DNA of 64,000 bases from JABWAJ01 sp038323375 (GCA_038323375.1 JBBQGV010000005.1:1-64000), one strand, 5' to 3'; shown: positions 40,569-50,467, numbered from the stretch's first letter. Program-made: numbers and translations. The notes: generated from the letters alone by a model not told the origin.

Positions 40569-41522
40569 ATGATGATGTTTTGCGTTTACAAAACGGATAT
40601 AGGCTTACTCACGGCTTACGGCGAAGAAGAAGTTCGCCACGTGGCAGGGGAAGACGTGATTTGGGTTGATATGCTGAATCCGACGCCGGATGATAAAGCT
40701 TTTGTAGAAAGCAAGTTCCAGGTAGAACTTTTTACCCGGCAGGAAGCAGAAGAGATCGAGAGTAGTTCCAAATTTGCGGAAAGCGCCGCTGAAATCAACG
40801 CCAACCTGAACTACATCTACCACCGCAATGGCCAGTACGGGGTGGATCCGGTGTCTTTCATCCTGAAAAGCAGCCTGCTCATTACCCAGCGGAACATCGA
40901 ACTCCGGTCTTTCGACGAAGTGGCGCGTTCGTTTCGCACCAACCGGCGGCAGCAGGCCAGCGGTCACAATATTTTTCTCATCCTGCTGGAAATGCGGATT
41001 GACATCGAAGCAGACTTTCTGGAAGACCTTTCCAAACAAATCTACGCAACCAGCAAACGCCTGACCATTGAAAAAACTTTGGATGAAGATGTGTTGATCG
41101 ATATCAGCAGGCTTCAGGAGTTGACGATGCTGTTTCGCGAAAGCACCAGTGAAATGCAACGACTCATTTCCGCTATTCTGAAAAGCGCGTATTTCCCAAA
41201 AGATGAGTACGAAAAAATCCGCATTATGATCAAAGACGTTGGGTCGCTGCTGGAGCATACCGCATTCAATTTTGAACGCCTGGAGTATTTGCAGAATACT
41301 TTTCTCGGGTTGGTAGATATGGAGCAAAACAAAGTTATCAAGATTTTTACGGTTGTCACCGTTATTTTCATGCCGCCCACCCTGATCGCCAGCCTTTACG
41401 GCATGAACTTTGCCCACATGCCGGAGTTGCGGTGGGGTTGGGGTTATCCGTTTGCACTTTTGCTCATGGTGCTTTCTTCCGCCGGCACGCTTTATTATTT
41501 CAAGAAACAAAAGTGGTTGTAA
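40569..41522 (+). CDS. CorA family divalent metal ion transporter
   Basis: A 317-residue CorA homologue. A large N-terminal cytoplasmic domain ends in the long stalk helix, followed by two C-terminal helices with the signature YGMNF (GMN 278-280). Transport of Mg2+, Co2+ or Zn2+ is typical. Three ATG codons in a row (40569-40577) are possible starts; the frame upstream to 40494 is unlike the family. It is divergent from the metal permease across a DtxR-type palindrome. Confidence 0.92.
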   Translation: MMMFCVYKTDIGLLTAYGEEEVRHVAGEDVIWVDMLNPTPDDKAFVESKFQVELFTRQEAEEIESSSKFAESAAEINANLNYIYHRNGQYGVDPVSFILKSSLLITQRNIELRSFDEVARSFRTNRRQQASGHNIFLILLEMRIDIEADFLEDLSKQIYATSKRLTIEKTLDEDVLIDISRLQELTMLFRESTSEMQRLISAILKSAYFPKDEYEKIRIMIKDVGSLLEHTAFNFERLEYLQNTFLGLVDMEQNKVIKIFTVVTVIFMPPTLIASLYGMNFAHMPELRWGWGYPFALLLMVLSSAGTLYYFKKQKWL

Positions 41523-41523
41523 G

Positions 41524-42315
41524 TCAATAACAATCCCAATAATAGCTTACTTCTGAAAAGTCGAGCTGCCGGAGTTTTTCCGGGTGGATGAAAAACTGGG
41601 CAGTGCCGAGGTCGCCCCAGAGGATGCCTTTGTTTGGCTCGGAATCGAGCTGAAACAGGAGCGCCAAATCGCTGCCAGCAGGGCGGGGATCGTATTGAGC
41701 AAAACGCGGATACCCACCGATTTTATGCCCGCTGCCGGCAGCTAAGCGCCGCCAGGCATCCTGCAAAGCCCATTCGTCAGCGCCGAATTGAGCGAAAAAA
41801 TCTTTCCCCAGACTTGCGTCAAAACCTGCATCATCGGGTGGCATGTAGCCGGTCTGCTGTTCGTATTCAAAAGAAAATTCAACCCCCGGCTCTATGGGCA
41901 GGTCGTCGTAGCGGTAGCTGCGCAGGAAGGCAAAATCAGTGGTCAGCGCATCGGTATTGTGATGAATTTCAGGACGGTAAACGACCCGAAAAGTGCTTTG
42001 CAGCGCGGCATGATCAGGCTGCTGCCCATACAGGTAATCGTCAAAAATAAAAAACTGCAACAATCCCCGCCGGGGAAAATCGGCCAACGGGGATATTTCT
42101 TCAAAATTAATTTGCGCCAGGAACAGCAGGTGTACGCCTTCCGGGTTCACCGGCCAGGCTTCGTTCTTTGGCCACCACGGCGTTCCTCCCAGCTTTCCCG
42201 ACCACGGATAAGCCGGGGGGGCTGATAAACCGATTTTCACAAAATCCTTACGGGTTGCTGCGAGTTGATTTTGGAAAGGCAAAAGCGCTTCCGGCAAATT
42301 GAATGGCGGTTCCAT
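41524..42315 (-). CDS. DUF1963 (YwqG-like) protein
   Basis: A 263-residue cytoplasmic protein. Family features are SKLGG-type GKLGGTPWWPKNEAWP, HLLFLAQINFEEI, GLLQFFIFDDYLYG, KIGGYPRFAQYDP and LLFQLDSEPNKGILWGDLGTAQFFI. The fold resembles SMI1/YwqG proteins of unknown biochemical role, sometimes linked to toxin immunity. The ATG at 42315 begins at the family start. It is convergent with corA with a one-base gap. Confidence 0.87.
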   Translation of the reverse strand: MEPPFNLPEALLPFQNQLAATRKDFVKIGLSAPPAYPWSGKLGGTPWWPKNEAWPVNPEGVHLLFLAQINFEEISPLADFPRRGLLQFFIFDDYLYGQQPDHAALQSTFRVVYRPEIHHNTDALTTDFAFLRSYRYDDLPIEPGVEFSFEYEQQTGYMPPDDAGFDASLGKDFFAQFGADEWALQDAWRRLAAGSGHKIGGYPRFAQYDPRPAGSDLALLFQLDSEPNKGILWGDLGTAQFFIHPEKLRQLDFSEVSYYWDCY

Positions 42316-42439
42316 AAGTCTACCTGTTTTGATGCGGCAAGTTAGGAAATTGGTGAACATATCCTACCCTCGCCCGTTATGCAAAGCGTTGTTTGGTTCA
42401 CGAATGCCTTTCTTTCAAGCAACTGTTACGATGTAAGTT

Positions 42440-44683
42440 ATGATGAAGTTCAGAGTTGGTATCCTCGCGTTGTTTGCGGTATTGGCCATTGCCAGCGCCT
42501 TCCTGTTGCCCCGGTTGCGCTTTTCGTTTGATTTCGAGCAATTTTTTCCCAGCGGCGACCCCGATCTGGCCTTTTTCAAAGAATTCATCAAAGAATTTGA
42601 AGCAGACGACAATTTTATGCTCGTTGCCCTGCGCCGGGAAGATGGGGCATTTGAGCAGCGTTTTCTGGAAAATGTACACGATCTGACCCTGAAAGCCCGC
42701 GACCTGCCCCATGTGTTAGAGAGCAATTCCCTGACGAAGTTTTCTTATCCAATCAAAACGCCTTTTGCCATTGTTACTACCCCTGCGATCCATATTTCGG
42801 AGCCGGAGTATTACGAGCGCGACCGGGCGCGGCTGTTAAAAGACGAACGGTTTGTACGCAACCTGATTTCTACGGATGGCAAAACGTTGGTTGTTTTTAT
42901 GAAAACGGTCAGCAATATCCAGCTCGACCAGGCGCGCGAACTCATGACCGCCTTGGACAGCTTGGTTGCAAGCTATGATTTCGAAGAATTTCACTACCTC
43001 GGCAGGCCCTATTTCCAAAAAGAAATGGTGGATATGCAAGTCCGCGAAATCAAGGTTTCTTTCATTGTATCGGGCATCCTGGTGGTGTTCATTTTGGCGC
43101 TCATCTTCCGGCGACCCATCGGCGTTGCGGTGGCCATTACAGCCATCGGCCTGGGATTGTTGCTGTTCATGGGCTTGTTGTCGGCATTGGGCCGCGAACT
43201 CAACGCGATGGCGGCTCTCTACCCGGTGCTGATGATCATTGTCGGCACCTCGGATGTGATCCACATCATGAGCAAATACATTGACGAGCGAAACAAAGGT
43301 CTCGGGCGCGATGAAGCCATCACGATCACCCTGAAGGAGATCGGGCTGGCCGTTTTTCTGACCTCCGCTACGACCGCCATTGGGTTTGCTTCCTTGTTTA
43401 CCAACCGCATTCCACCCATCCGCGATTTTGGGATCAATGCGGCCATCGGCGTATTAGTCGCCTATGTCACGACACTTTTTTTTCTAAGTGCCCTGCTCTC
43501 GTTTTTCCGGGCAGACCAGATTACGGCGGCAATTAAGACCCAGGTCAGGTGGCAGGCGGCTATGTTGAAATTGAACCATTTTACGGCCTTTAAAAGACGG
43601 GGCATTGTGATGGGATTTGTGGTGGCCACGCTGGTTTGTTTTGGTGGCATTGCTTTGGTCAATACCAATTACAACATCACCAACAACATGCCCAAAGACG
43701 CAAAAATAACAGCGGATTTTCTGTTTTTTGAACGCGAATTGGCCAGTTTCCGGCCTATGGAAATAGCGGTGTATGCGCAGGGCGATTATTTGGCGACCGA
43801 CTACGCCGTGGTGCAGGAAATTGACAAAACCGAACAATATCTGCGCACCTTCCCGGATATTCAGGCCATTGGTTCCATTACGGCGCTTTTCAAAAGCATT
43901 CACCAAATGAATAACGGCAATGCAGTATCTGCCTACCGGATGCCGGAAGACAGTGCCCGCTTCGGGGAGTACCGCCGCCTCTTAGACAAAATCCCGGCTT
44001 CTATAACCAGCGTGATGATCAGCCGCGACGAAACCAAAACGCGCATTACTTCGCGCATCGGCGACGTGGGTGCCGACAGCGTCAAACAAATCGGACAGCG
44101 TATAGACCAATGGGTTGCCGCCAATACGGATTCCACCGTGGTGAAATTCCACCGCACCGGCACCGGCCTAATCATTGATAAAAATGCGGAATACGCCCGA
44201 AAAAACCTCATCCAGGGACTTTTGTTGGCCATTGGCCTCATTGGTTTGTTGATGGCGCTGTTGTTCCGCGACCTGCGCATGCTGATCGTTTTCCTGCTGC
44301 CCAATATTTTTCCACTCCTGGTAGCTGCAGCCATTATGGGTTTTGCCGGCATTGAACTGGAAGCTGGCGTTTCCATTATTTTCACGGTCATTTTTGGCAT
44401 CGCGGTGGACGATACCATCCACTTCCTCAGCCGCTTCAAAATAGCCCGCAGCCAGGGCCAGGATGTGGAAGCTTCCTTAAAAACGACTTTCTTAGAAACC
44501 GGGAAGCCGATGATTCTCACCAGCATCATCCTGTTTTTCGGATTTTTAGTGATGCTGTTTTCGGTGCATCCCCCGAGTGTGATTGTGGGTACGCTGATTA
44601 GCTCTACTTTGGTGAGCACGCTGATAGCGGATTTCCTGTTGATTCCGGTGTTGGTTAGGTGGTTGGTGAAGGAAAAAATGTAA
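42440..44683 (+). CDS. RND superfamily exporter (MMPL/SSD type)
   Basis: A 747-residue, 12-helix transporter built from two repeats, each with one helix, a periplasmic domain and five helices. The conserved intramembrane acidic motifs are GTSDVIHIMSKYIDE (first half) and FGIAVDDTIHFLSRFK (second half). Length is well below the 1,000 residues of AcrB-like pumps and fits MmpL/HpnN-like lipid exporters. No fusion protein or outer-membrane gene is beside it. Substrate is probably a lipid or hydrophobic compound (inference). Confidence 0.9.
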   Translation: MMKFRVGILALFAVLAIASAFLLPRLRFSFDFEQFFPSGDPDLAFFKEFIKEFEADDNFMLVALRREDGAFEQRFLENVHDLTLKARDLPHVLESNSLTKFSYPIKTPFAIVTTPAIHISEPEYYERDRARLLKDERFVRNLISTDGKTLVVFMKTVSNIQLDQARELMTALDSLVASYDFEEFHYLGRPYFQKEMVDMQVREIKVSFIVSGILVVFILALIFRRPIGVAVAITAIGLGLLLFMGLLSALGRELNAMAALYPVLMIIVGTSDVIHIMSKYIDERNKGLGRDEAITITLKEIGLAVFLTSATTAIGFASLFTNRIPPIRDFGINAAIGVLVAYVTTLFFLSALLSFFRADQITAAIKTQVRWQAAMLKLNHFTAFKRRGIVMGFVVATLVCFGGIALVNTNYNITNNMPKDAKITADFLFFERELASFRPMEIAVYAQGDYLATDYAVVQEIDKTEQYLRTFPDIQAIGSITALFKSIHQMNNGNAVSAYRMPEDSARFGEYRRLLDKIPASITSVMISRDETKTRITSRIGDVGADSVKQIGQRIDQWVAANTDSTVVKFHRTGTGLIIDKNAEYARKNLIQGLLLAIGLIGLLMALLFRDLRMLIVFLLPNIFPLLVAAAIMGFAGIELEAGVSIIFTVIFGIAVDDTIHFLSRFKIARSQGQDVEASLKTTFLETGKPMILTSIILFFGFLVMLFSVHPPSVIVGTLISSTLVSTLIADFLLIPVLVRWLVKEKM

Positions 44684-44685
44684 TA

Positions 44686-44871
44686 ATGGAATTCCGCGAC
44701 CGGACGGTGGTGCTGTCGGAAAACGAATTTTTGATCGTTCCCCGGGGCGTGGAACACCGTCCGGTGGCAGAAGAAGAAGTTTGCGTCATGCTGTTCGAGC
44801 CGGGAAGCACGCTGAATACCGGTGATGCGGAAAACCGGGAACTCACGAGGACAGTACTGGAAAAGCTTTAA
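44686..44871 (+). pseudogene. Cupin gene fragment lacking its N-terminal half
   Basis: A 61-residue frame starting MEFRDRTVVLSENEFLIVPR, then GVEHRPVAEEEVCVMLFEPG and STLNTG. This is the C-terminal half of a small single-domain cupin of about 115 residues. The first cupin motif with the HxH metal ligands is missing because the sequence runs straight into the end of the RND gene, two bases upstream. It is probably a deletion remnant. Confidence 0.75.
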
Positions 44872-44945
44872 TCCCAAGCCAGGCTGCCCAAAAGGCTTGT
44901 GCTTTTTCGGGAGATTTGCCTTTTGCCCCTTGCCCTTTACAATCC

Positions 44946-45245
44946 TTAATCCCTTTTCCCCGAATCCTGACTGTCCGGTGTATTCTTCTGCACTGCAATG
45001 GCGCCGAACAAAGCCAACAGAAAAGCAAAGGCATAATACCCTTTTTCGCTTGGCAACAACGTGGCATTCCACAATCCGACGACCAGCAAAACGATGGCCA
45101 GCACCGTATAAAACCAACTGATGCCGTAATAAATATCCGTCACCGGAATGCCTTTATGGATAAAATCAGCACAGAAAAATAACGACAATGCGCCTTTTCT
45201 GTACGCATTTATTGTATGGCTTACCTGACAAAAGTACTCCCGCAA
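44946..45245 (-). CDS. YiaA/YiaB-type two-helix membrane protein
   Basis: A small membrane protein with the YiaAB hallmark: FYTVLAIVLLVVGLWNATL, then SEKGYYAFAFLLALFGAIAVQKN. With the ATG at 45245 it has 99 residues and overlaps the upstream gene by 25 bases; a GTG at 45143 would give 65 residues that still include both helices. Function is unknown. The C-terminus is polar (DSQDSGKRD). Confidence 0.75.
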   Translation of the reverse strand: MREYFCQVSHTINAYRKGALSLFFCADFIHKGIPVTDIYYGISWFYTVLAIVLLVVGLWNATLLPSEKGYYAFAFLLALFGAIAVQKNTPDSQDSGKRD

Positions 45246-46564
45246 AGGGAATTTTTTAGGCTGTTTCTCATGATTTCTTCATACACTGCTGCCCATCCGT
45301 CCCATCCATGCAAAGCAGAAAAGGAGCTGTTGTGCCAGAGCGTGCTGAAAACACCGCCTGTTGCGCGAACTGCATCTGACAACTTTGCACAAACCGCTAC
45401 CGCTTCCGAAGGAGAAAGCCCCATATATTGCTGTAAAGTTACATCCATCACCTGAAAAGGGTGCAACAACAACGGGGTACTTTCTTCCCGCTCCAGGTCG
45501 TACCAGTAAAAAGGCGCGGCGATGCCTGCCCGGAAGCCTGGCTGGTCGGCGTAGCCCAGGGTGTAGTCTTCCCGGATGTCGGCATTCAGCAGTTGGCGGT
45601 AAGTGTCCGGAAAACGCAGGCGCAGGAAGTGCTGCCGGCTTCGGACTACCGGTCGGCCGCATATTTCGGCAAGGCGCTCAACTTCAATCCCCATCCGGCC
45701 GGGGTCTTTTGAAGCGGCATAAGACGGATGGATACCAATGGGATGTACAGCGCCCATTTGGGCAATCAATTGGCGAAACGGGGGGTTTTTGGCAGCAATA
45801 TTCGGGTCTAACCGGCTGTAATCACCCAGCAAAAAGAAAAAAACGGGTTGGAGTTCGTAGCGTTGGTGCAGCGCTTCCAACCAGGGGAAAGTGAAATAAG
45901 GGTCTTCTGCCTGGCCACGGCCAACTGCGATGCGATTGCCCAACCGCTGCCACTGACCTTTGACTAGATCCGCTCCAATGGTGCCCAAATGATGCCACAA
46001 GGGCCGGTGGCCATAGGCCCAGGCAATATCCACATCATAAGTGGGCTGGAATTGATAAGGAAGCGGTTGGTAGGACAAGGTCGGATAAAGGGCTTGAAGG
46101 GCTTTTGCCAACAAGATCACCCATTCGTTCACGACCGGACGTTGCAAAAATCCGTTTTGTGCCGCAATGCTGCTGCCCGAGGAGAACCGTTCGTGTGCAT
46201 CCCGCGCTGCCGGCAGGTATTCTTCGTACCGGCTGACTAAATAAAATGCCGCAGCAAAAAGGTCGAATGGAAAATGCGCGCCGGAAACAGGCGTAGGAAA
46301 CAAAGCGGGGGTTTCGCCGGCCATAAAAAAATCGCAAGATTGCGCACGGATTCCGGTTTCCGACAACAGCCCGCAGGGCGCTACCCACAGGGCGTTTTCG
46401 CTTGTGGCGTCTCTGCTGTAATTCAGTCGCGGCCCCAGATATGCATCGAACTCCTCACGACGGTCGGTGACCCGGCAAGGGATGCCCGATAACTGCCGGA
46501 ACAGCAAGTCGGTCGTATAAGTCAGTCTTGGCGAAGGCGCTTCCGCGAAAATAAGCAGCGACAT
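45221..46564 (-). CDS. Polysaccharide deacetylase-like protein (DUF7033 type)
   Basis: A 447-residue Bacteroidota protein. The N-terminal part (1-200) is the DUF7033 region; the C-terminal part resembles NodB-type deacetylases, with PTYDVDIAWAYG (metal Asp), FFFLLGDYSRLD, HPIGIHPSYAA (metal His), RSRQHFLRLRFPDTYR, DYTLGYADQPGFRAG and LLLHPFQVMD. The ATG at 46564 is the family-like start; 34 codons upstream are spurious. It likely acts on a cell-surface polymer, though relatives are uncharacterised. Confidence 0.87.
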   Translation of the reverse strand: MSLLIFAEAPSPRLTYTTDLLFRQLSGIPCRVTDRREEFDAYLGPRLNYSRDATSENALWVAPCGLLSETGIRAQSCDFFMAGETPALFPTPVSGAHFPFDLFAAAFYLVSRYEEYLPAARDAHERFSSGSSIAAQNGFLQRPVVNEWVILLAKALQALYPTLSYQPLPYQFQPTYDVDIAWAYGHRPLWHHLGTIGADLVKGQWQRLGNRIAVGRGQAEDPYFTFPWLEALHQRYELQPVFFFLLGDYSRLDPNIAAKNPPFRQLIAQMGAVHPIGIHPSYAASKDPGRMGIEVERLAEICGRPVVRSRQHFLRLRFPDTYRQLLNADIREDYTLGYADQPGFRAGIAAPFYWYDLEREESTPLLLHPFQVMDVTLQQYMGLSPSEAVAVCAKLSDAVRATGGVFSTLWHNSSFSALHGWDGWAAVYEEIMRNSLKNSLCGSTFVR

Positions 46565-46630
46565 GCCTGCAAAGTAAATACAAAAACCGAATGAATGAGC
46601 AAAGTCCATCACCTGCCAGGATGAAAACGC

Positions 46631-46638
46631 TAACTTTG
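46631..46638 (+). promoter_or_regulatory. TAACTTTG -7 element of hutI
   Basis: A -7 match 18 bases before the ATG at 46657. No TTTG -33 box is found at the right spacing. Confidence 0.4.
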
Positions 46639-46656
46639 GCGGGTAAAACAAGCTAC

Positions 46657-47892
46657 ATGGCAACAACTTTAATCAAACATATCCGAACGCTTGTGCAGGC
46701 TTCCCACACGCCGGTTGGCGTCGTCTCCGGAGCGCGCATGGGTGAACTGCCGGTTATTGATGACGCTTTTTTGCTAATCGAAAAGGAACGCATCGCCGGG
46801 TTTGGCCCAATGAGCGGGGCACCGGAGCGGGCGGATACCCTGATTGACGCTTCCGGGCGGATGGTATTCCCCAGCTGGTGTGATTCGCATACGCATCTTG
46901 TTTTTGCAGGCAGCCGCGAAACTGAATTCGTAGACCGCATCCGGGGGTTGTCGTATGAAGAAATTGCGCGCCGCGGCGGGGGTATCCTCAATTCAGCACG
47001 CCGCCTGAACGACACCCCGGAAGAAGTGTTGCTGGAGCAAGCCCTTGCGCGGTTGCAGGAAGTGCAGGGCTATGGCACCGGTGCCATCGAAATCAAAAGC
47101 GGTTACGGCCTGAGCGTGGAAGGCGAGCTTAAGATGCTGCGCGTCATCCGGGAATTGAAAAAGCATACAAAAATGGCCATCAAAGCTACTTTTTTGGGTG
47201 CCCATGCCTTGCCGCCAGTCTACCGGGAAAACCGGGAAGGCTACCTGCGCCTGATTGAAGAAGAGATGCTGCCCAAAATTGCAGACGAAGGGCTTGCCGA
47301 CTACATTGACGTGTTTTGCGAAAAGAATTTTTTTACCCCTCAGGAGACTGAGCGTCTCATCCTTGCCGGCCAGCGCTTCGGGTTGAAAGCCAAAATCCAT
47401 ACCAACCAGTTCAACTGCCTCGGCGGCATAGAAACCAGCGTGCGGCACGGCGCCATTTCGGTAGACCACCTCGAAGTGCTGACCGACGCGGAAATCGAGT
47501 GCCTGTTGTCGGGGAATACGATGCCCACTCTATTGCCGGGTGCCCCATTTTTTCTAAACGACCATTACCCGCCGGCGCGCCGCATGATCGAAGCCGGATT
47601 GCCGGTCGCGATAGCCACCGATTACAATCCAGGGTCTTCACCTTCCGGCAAAATGGCGTTTGTACTCACCTTAGCTTGCGTGAAAATGCGCATGACACCG
47701 GAAGAGGCGATTAATGCCGCCACCATTAACGGCGCAGCAGCCATGGAATTGCAGCATACGCACGGGAGTATCGAGATCGGGAAGGCGGCTAATTTTTTCA
47801 TTACCAAGCCGATACCTTCTCTCGCTTATTTGCCGTATGCTTTTGGCAGTGATCTGATCGAACAGGTTTTTGTGGGCGGCGTCAGGTGTTAA
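46657..47892 (+). CDS. hutI: Imidazolonepropionase
   Basis: A 411-residue amidohydrolase of histidine degradation that opens imidazolone propionate to formiminoglutamate. Metal and substrate motifs: WCDSHTHLVFAGSRE, IEIKSGYGLS, FLGAHALPPVYR, KIHTNQFNCLGG, DHLEVLTDAE and AIATDYNPGSSPS. The other hut genes are not in this window. The 3' end overlaps the convergent OmpA-family gene by 11 bases. Confidence 0.96.
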   Translation: MATTLIKHIRTLVQASHTPVGVVSGARMGELPVIDDAFLLIEKERIAGFGPMSGAPERADTLIDASGRMVFPSWCDSHTHLVFAGSRETEFVDRIRGLSYEEIARRGGGILNSARRLNDTPEEVLLEQALARLQEVQGYGTGAIEIKSGYGLSVEGELKMLRVIRELKKHTKMAIKATFLGAHALPPVYRENREGYLRLIEEEMLPKIADEGLADYIDVFCEKNFFTPQETERLILAGQRFGLKAKIHTNQFNCLGGIETSVRHGAISVDHLEVLTDAEIECLLSGNTMPTLLPGAPFFLNDHYPPARRMIEAGLPVAIATDYNPGSSPSGKMAFVLTLACVKMRMTPEEAINAATINGAAAMELQHTHGSIEIGKAANFFITKPIPSLAYLPYAFGSDLIEQVFVGGVRC

Positions 47893-49042
47893 AATCCAGA
47901 ATCTTGATCTCAACCCGCTGATTTCGTTTTCGACCCGCCACTGTTTTGTTGGTATCTATCGGACTACGCTTCCCGTAGCCTTTGTACTTCACCCGTTCTG
48001 AAGAAATGCCTTTTCTAACCAGGTAATTGGCGACCGATTTTGCCCGCAAAGAAGACAATTTATCACAGTAGTCATCGCTTTGAGGCAACCCATTGGTGTG
48101 TCCGCCGATCTCGACGATCACGTCCGGGTTTTTGGACAAAAAGCTGTAAATATCGTTCAGAGAAGGATAAGATTGCGTTGTGATATTCGTACTATCTGCT
48201 TTGAAGTAGATGTTCGTAAAACGCAGGACTTTCCCTTTTTGAAGGTCGGAACGCTTCAGGTTTGAAATAGCCATATTCTCCTCCACTTTTGGAGGCGGGT
48301 TATTTTCCTGTGTTTTTGGCGTTGTAGGCGTTGTTTTAGGCGTTGTTGCTGGCTTTACAGGAGGCTTCACGGGCGTTGTTGCCGGCTTTGCAGGCGGTGG
48401 TTTCTGGACGACTTCGTCGCAGGGAACCAGGTTGATCGTGGATGCTTTGTCTAAGAGAATATTGCCATTGTAAGGAACCAGCGTCGGCGTGTCGTAAAAA
48501 GCTTCCAACACAATATAGGTGTAATTGCCCATCGGCTCGAACTTGAAATTGTATTCTTTCCAGTTCGTATTGATGATGAGCTTCGTTTCCCCCAACATGT
48601 ATTGCTTGTCGCAATGGCCGAAGCCGCCATAGATTCTCAACTTGGCGGGCGTGGCGTAGTTGGCCTGTTGATCGCTGATCCGGCTCACGCTCATGTAGGT
48701 CAGCGATCGGGAAAGCTGGATGCTGAATTCGTAACACTTTCCCTTCTCTAAGGGCCTGCTCATCTTTTGCGAAACCGATTCCCAGGTATCGTTGTCCCGA
48801 ACCACCATCCCAAGATAAGTCTCGCCATCAGCGGCTACTTTTGTTACGTTGAACGTAGGATCGGGTTGCACATCCGGAGGAGATTCACCCGGAAATCCAC
48901 AATTGTACCAATTAATGGGCGGCTGGCTGGCGCGCGCAAAGTCTTCAAATGAAGGATTAGACAACAGAATGGGATCTCCCTGCGCCAAAATATTAGCAGT
49001 GACGAGGGCTAAAAACAACAAACTAAGCAATAATCGCTTCAT
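47882..49042 (-). CDS. OmpA family outer-membrane protein
   Basis: A 386-residue exported protein with a signal peptide (to about ANILAQG). Residues 22-205 look like a carbohydrate-binding or jelly-roll domain (NPSFEDFARASQPPINWYNCG). A repeat-rich linker of Thr, Pro and Lys follows (about 212-255), then an OmpA/MotB peptidoglycan-binding domain with VIVEIGGHTNGLPQSDDYCD, LSSLRAKSVANYLVRKGIS and GYGKRSPIDTN. It probably anchors the outer membrane to the wall. Confidence 0.9.
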   Translation of the reverse strand: MKRLLLSLLFLALVTANILAQGDPILLSNPSFEDFARASQPPINWYNCGFPGESPPDVQPDPTFNVTKVAADGETYLGMVVRDNDTWESVSQKMSRPLEKGKCYEFSIQLSRSLTYMSVSRISDQQANYATPAKLRIYGGFGHCDKQYMLGETKLIINTNWKEYNFKFEPMGNYTYIVLEAFYDTPTLVPYNGNILLDKASTINLVPCDEVVQKPPPAKPATTPVKPPVKPATTPKTTPTTPKTQENNPPPKVEENMAISNLKRSDLQKGKVLRFTNIYFKADSTNITTQSYPSLNDIYSFLSKNPDVIVEIGGHTNGLPQSDDYCDKLSSLRAKSVANYLVRKGISSERVKYKGYGKRSPIDTNKTVAGRKRNQRVEIKILDFNT

Positions 49043-49125
49043 ATACCGTGCAATTTTCTCAATAGTAAACGAACTTAGGGGGGATATTTGTTTTTATTAC
49101 CCTGCAAAATCCCCCTTTTTAAGAC

Positions 49126-50340
49126 TTATTTAAATGCATTGAGACCTGTTACGTCCATGCCTGTGATCAGCAAATGGATATCGTGAGTGCCTTCATAAGT
49201 CAGTACTGTTTCTAAATTCATCATGTGGCGCATAATCGGATATTCGTTGGTGATGCCCATACCGCCATGAATCTGCCGCGCTTCGCGTGCGATTTCGATC
49301 GCCATATTTACGTTGTTGCGTTTGGCCATCGAAATCTGGGCGGACGTTGCTTTACCCTCATTGGCTAAGGTACCCAAACGCCAGGTCAGCAATTGCGCTT
49401 TGGTGATCTCCGTGATCATTTCGGCTAATTTTTTCTGGGTCAGTTGGAACTGGCCGATTGGTTTGCCAAACTGGATGCGCTCTTTGGAATAACGCAGGGC
49501 AGCGTCGTAACAATCCAACGCAGCGCCAATAGCGCCCCAGGCAATGCCGTATCGCGCTTTTGACAGGCAGGCCAAAGGCCCTTTGAGACCTTGAACGTTG
49601 GGTAGCAGGTTGGCTTTTGGAACCCGCACATCTTCAAACACTAATTCTCCGGTGATGGAAGCACGCAGCGACCACTTTCCGTGAATGGTTGGCGTTGTAA
49701 ACCCTTTCATGCCCCGTTCAACTACCATACCGCGGATAACACCCTGCTCGTCTTTTGCCCAAACCACTGCAATATCGGCAAGCGGAGAATTGGTAATCCA
49801 CATTTTGGCACCATTCAGAATGTAAGCATCGCCATCGTCGCGGATATTGGTGATCATATCGCTCGGGTTAGACCCAAAATCCGGTTCTGTGAGGCCAAAA
49901 CAGCCGATGAATTCACCGCTGCCCAGCTTTGGCAGGTATTTTTTACGCTGCTCTTCCGACCCGAATTTATAGATCGGGTACATGACTAAGGAACCCTGCA
50001 CCGAAGCCATCGAGCGGATCCCCGAATCGCCGCGTTCCAGTTCCTGCATGATGATGCCGTAAGCGATTTCATCCATGCCTCCGCCGCCATATTCCTCAGG
50101 TAGGCTGGGGCCAAATGCGCCGATTTCCGCAAGCCCTTTGAACAAATGCGTCGGGCATTCCGCCCGGTCGGTGTATTCTTCGATGATCGGGCTGACCTCC
50201 TGTTTCACCCAAGTGCGAACCGCTTCGCGAGCCAGCAAATGGTCTTCGCTCAGCAATTCATCGAGGTTGTAATAGTCGTGGTGCTGGTAGCGGTCTTCCC
50301 GCGCGCGCTTCACGATTGTTCCGTTGCTATTATGCGACAT
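49126..50340 (-). CDS. Acyl-CoA dehydrogenase, glutaryl-CoA dehydrogenase-like
   Basis: A 404-residue flavoprotein. The general acyl-CoA dehydrogenase motifs GCFGLTEPDFGSNPSDM and KMWITNSPLADIAVVWAK are present. The C-terminal QIHGGMGITNEYPIMRHMMN and YEGTHDIHLLITGMDVTG contain the catalytic Glu (YEGTHDIH) of the glutaryl-CoA dehydrogenase group, acting in lysine and tryptophan catabolism. The ATG at 50340 yields the usual length. It is divergent from the tocopherol-cyclase-like gene. Confidence 0.92.
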   Translation of the reverse strand: MSHNSNGTIVKRAREDRYQHHDYYNLDELLSEDHLLAREAVRTWVKQEVSPIIEEYTDRAECPTHLFKGLAEIGAFGPSLPEEYGGGGMDEIAYGIIMQELERGDSGIRSMASVQGSLVMYPIYKFGSEEQRKKYLPKLGSGEFIGCFGLTEPDFGSNPSDMITNIRDDGDAYILNGAKMWITNSPLADIAVVWAKDEQGVIRGMVVERGMKGFTTPTIHGKWSLRASITGELVFEDVRVPKANLLPNVQGLKGPLACLSKARYGIAWGAIGAALDCYDAALRYSKERIQFGKPIGQFQLTQKKLAEMITEITKAQLLTWRLGTLANEGKATSAQISMAKRNNVNMAIEIAREARQIHGGMGITNEYPIMRHMMNLETVLTYEGTHDIHLLITGMDVTGLNAFK

Positions 50341-50467
50341 GTTGATGACGTTTAAATTTTGGTTAGGAAAGGCTCCGAAAAGCGATACAAAGGTATATAT
50401 TTCGGTGTTTCGATTACAACGTTTTACACGGAGTTCTGTTTGGACTAATGTAAAAGCATACGAAAAT

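Noticed and set aside
43933..45117. 394-codon minus-strand open frame
   Set aside because: It is antisense to the RND exporter, with low-complexity Ser/Arg/Thr/Met composition typical of shadows.
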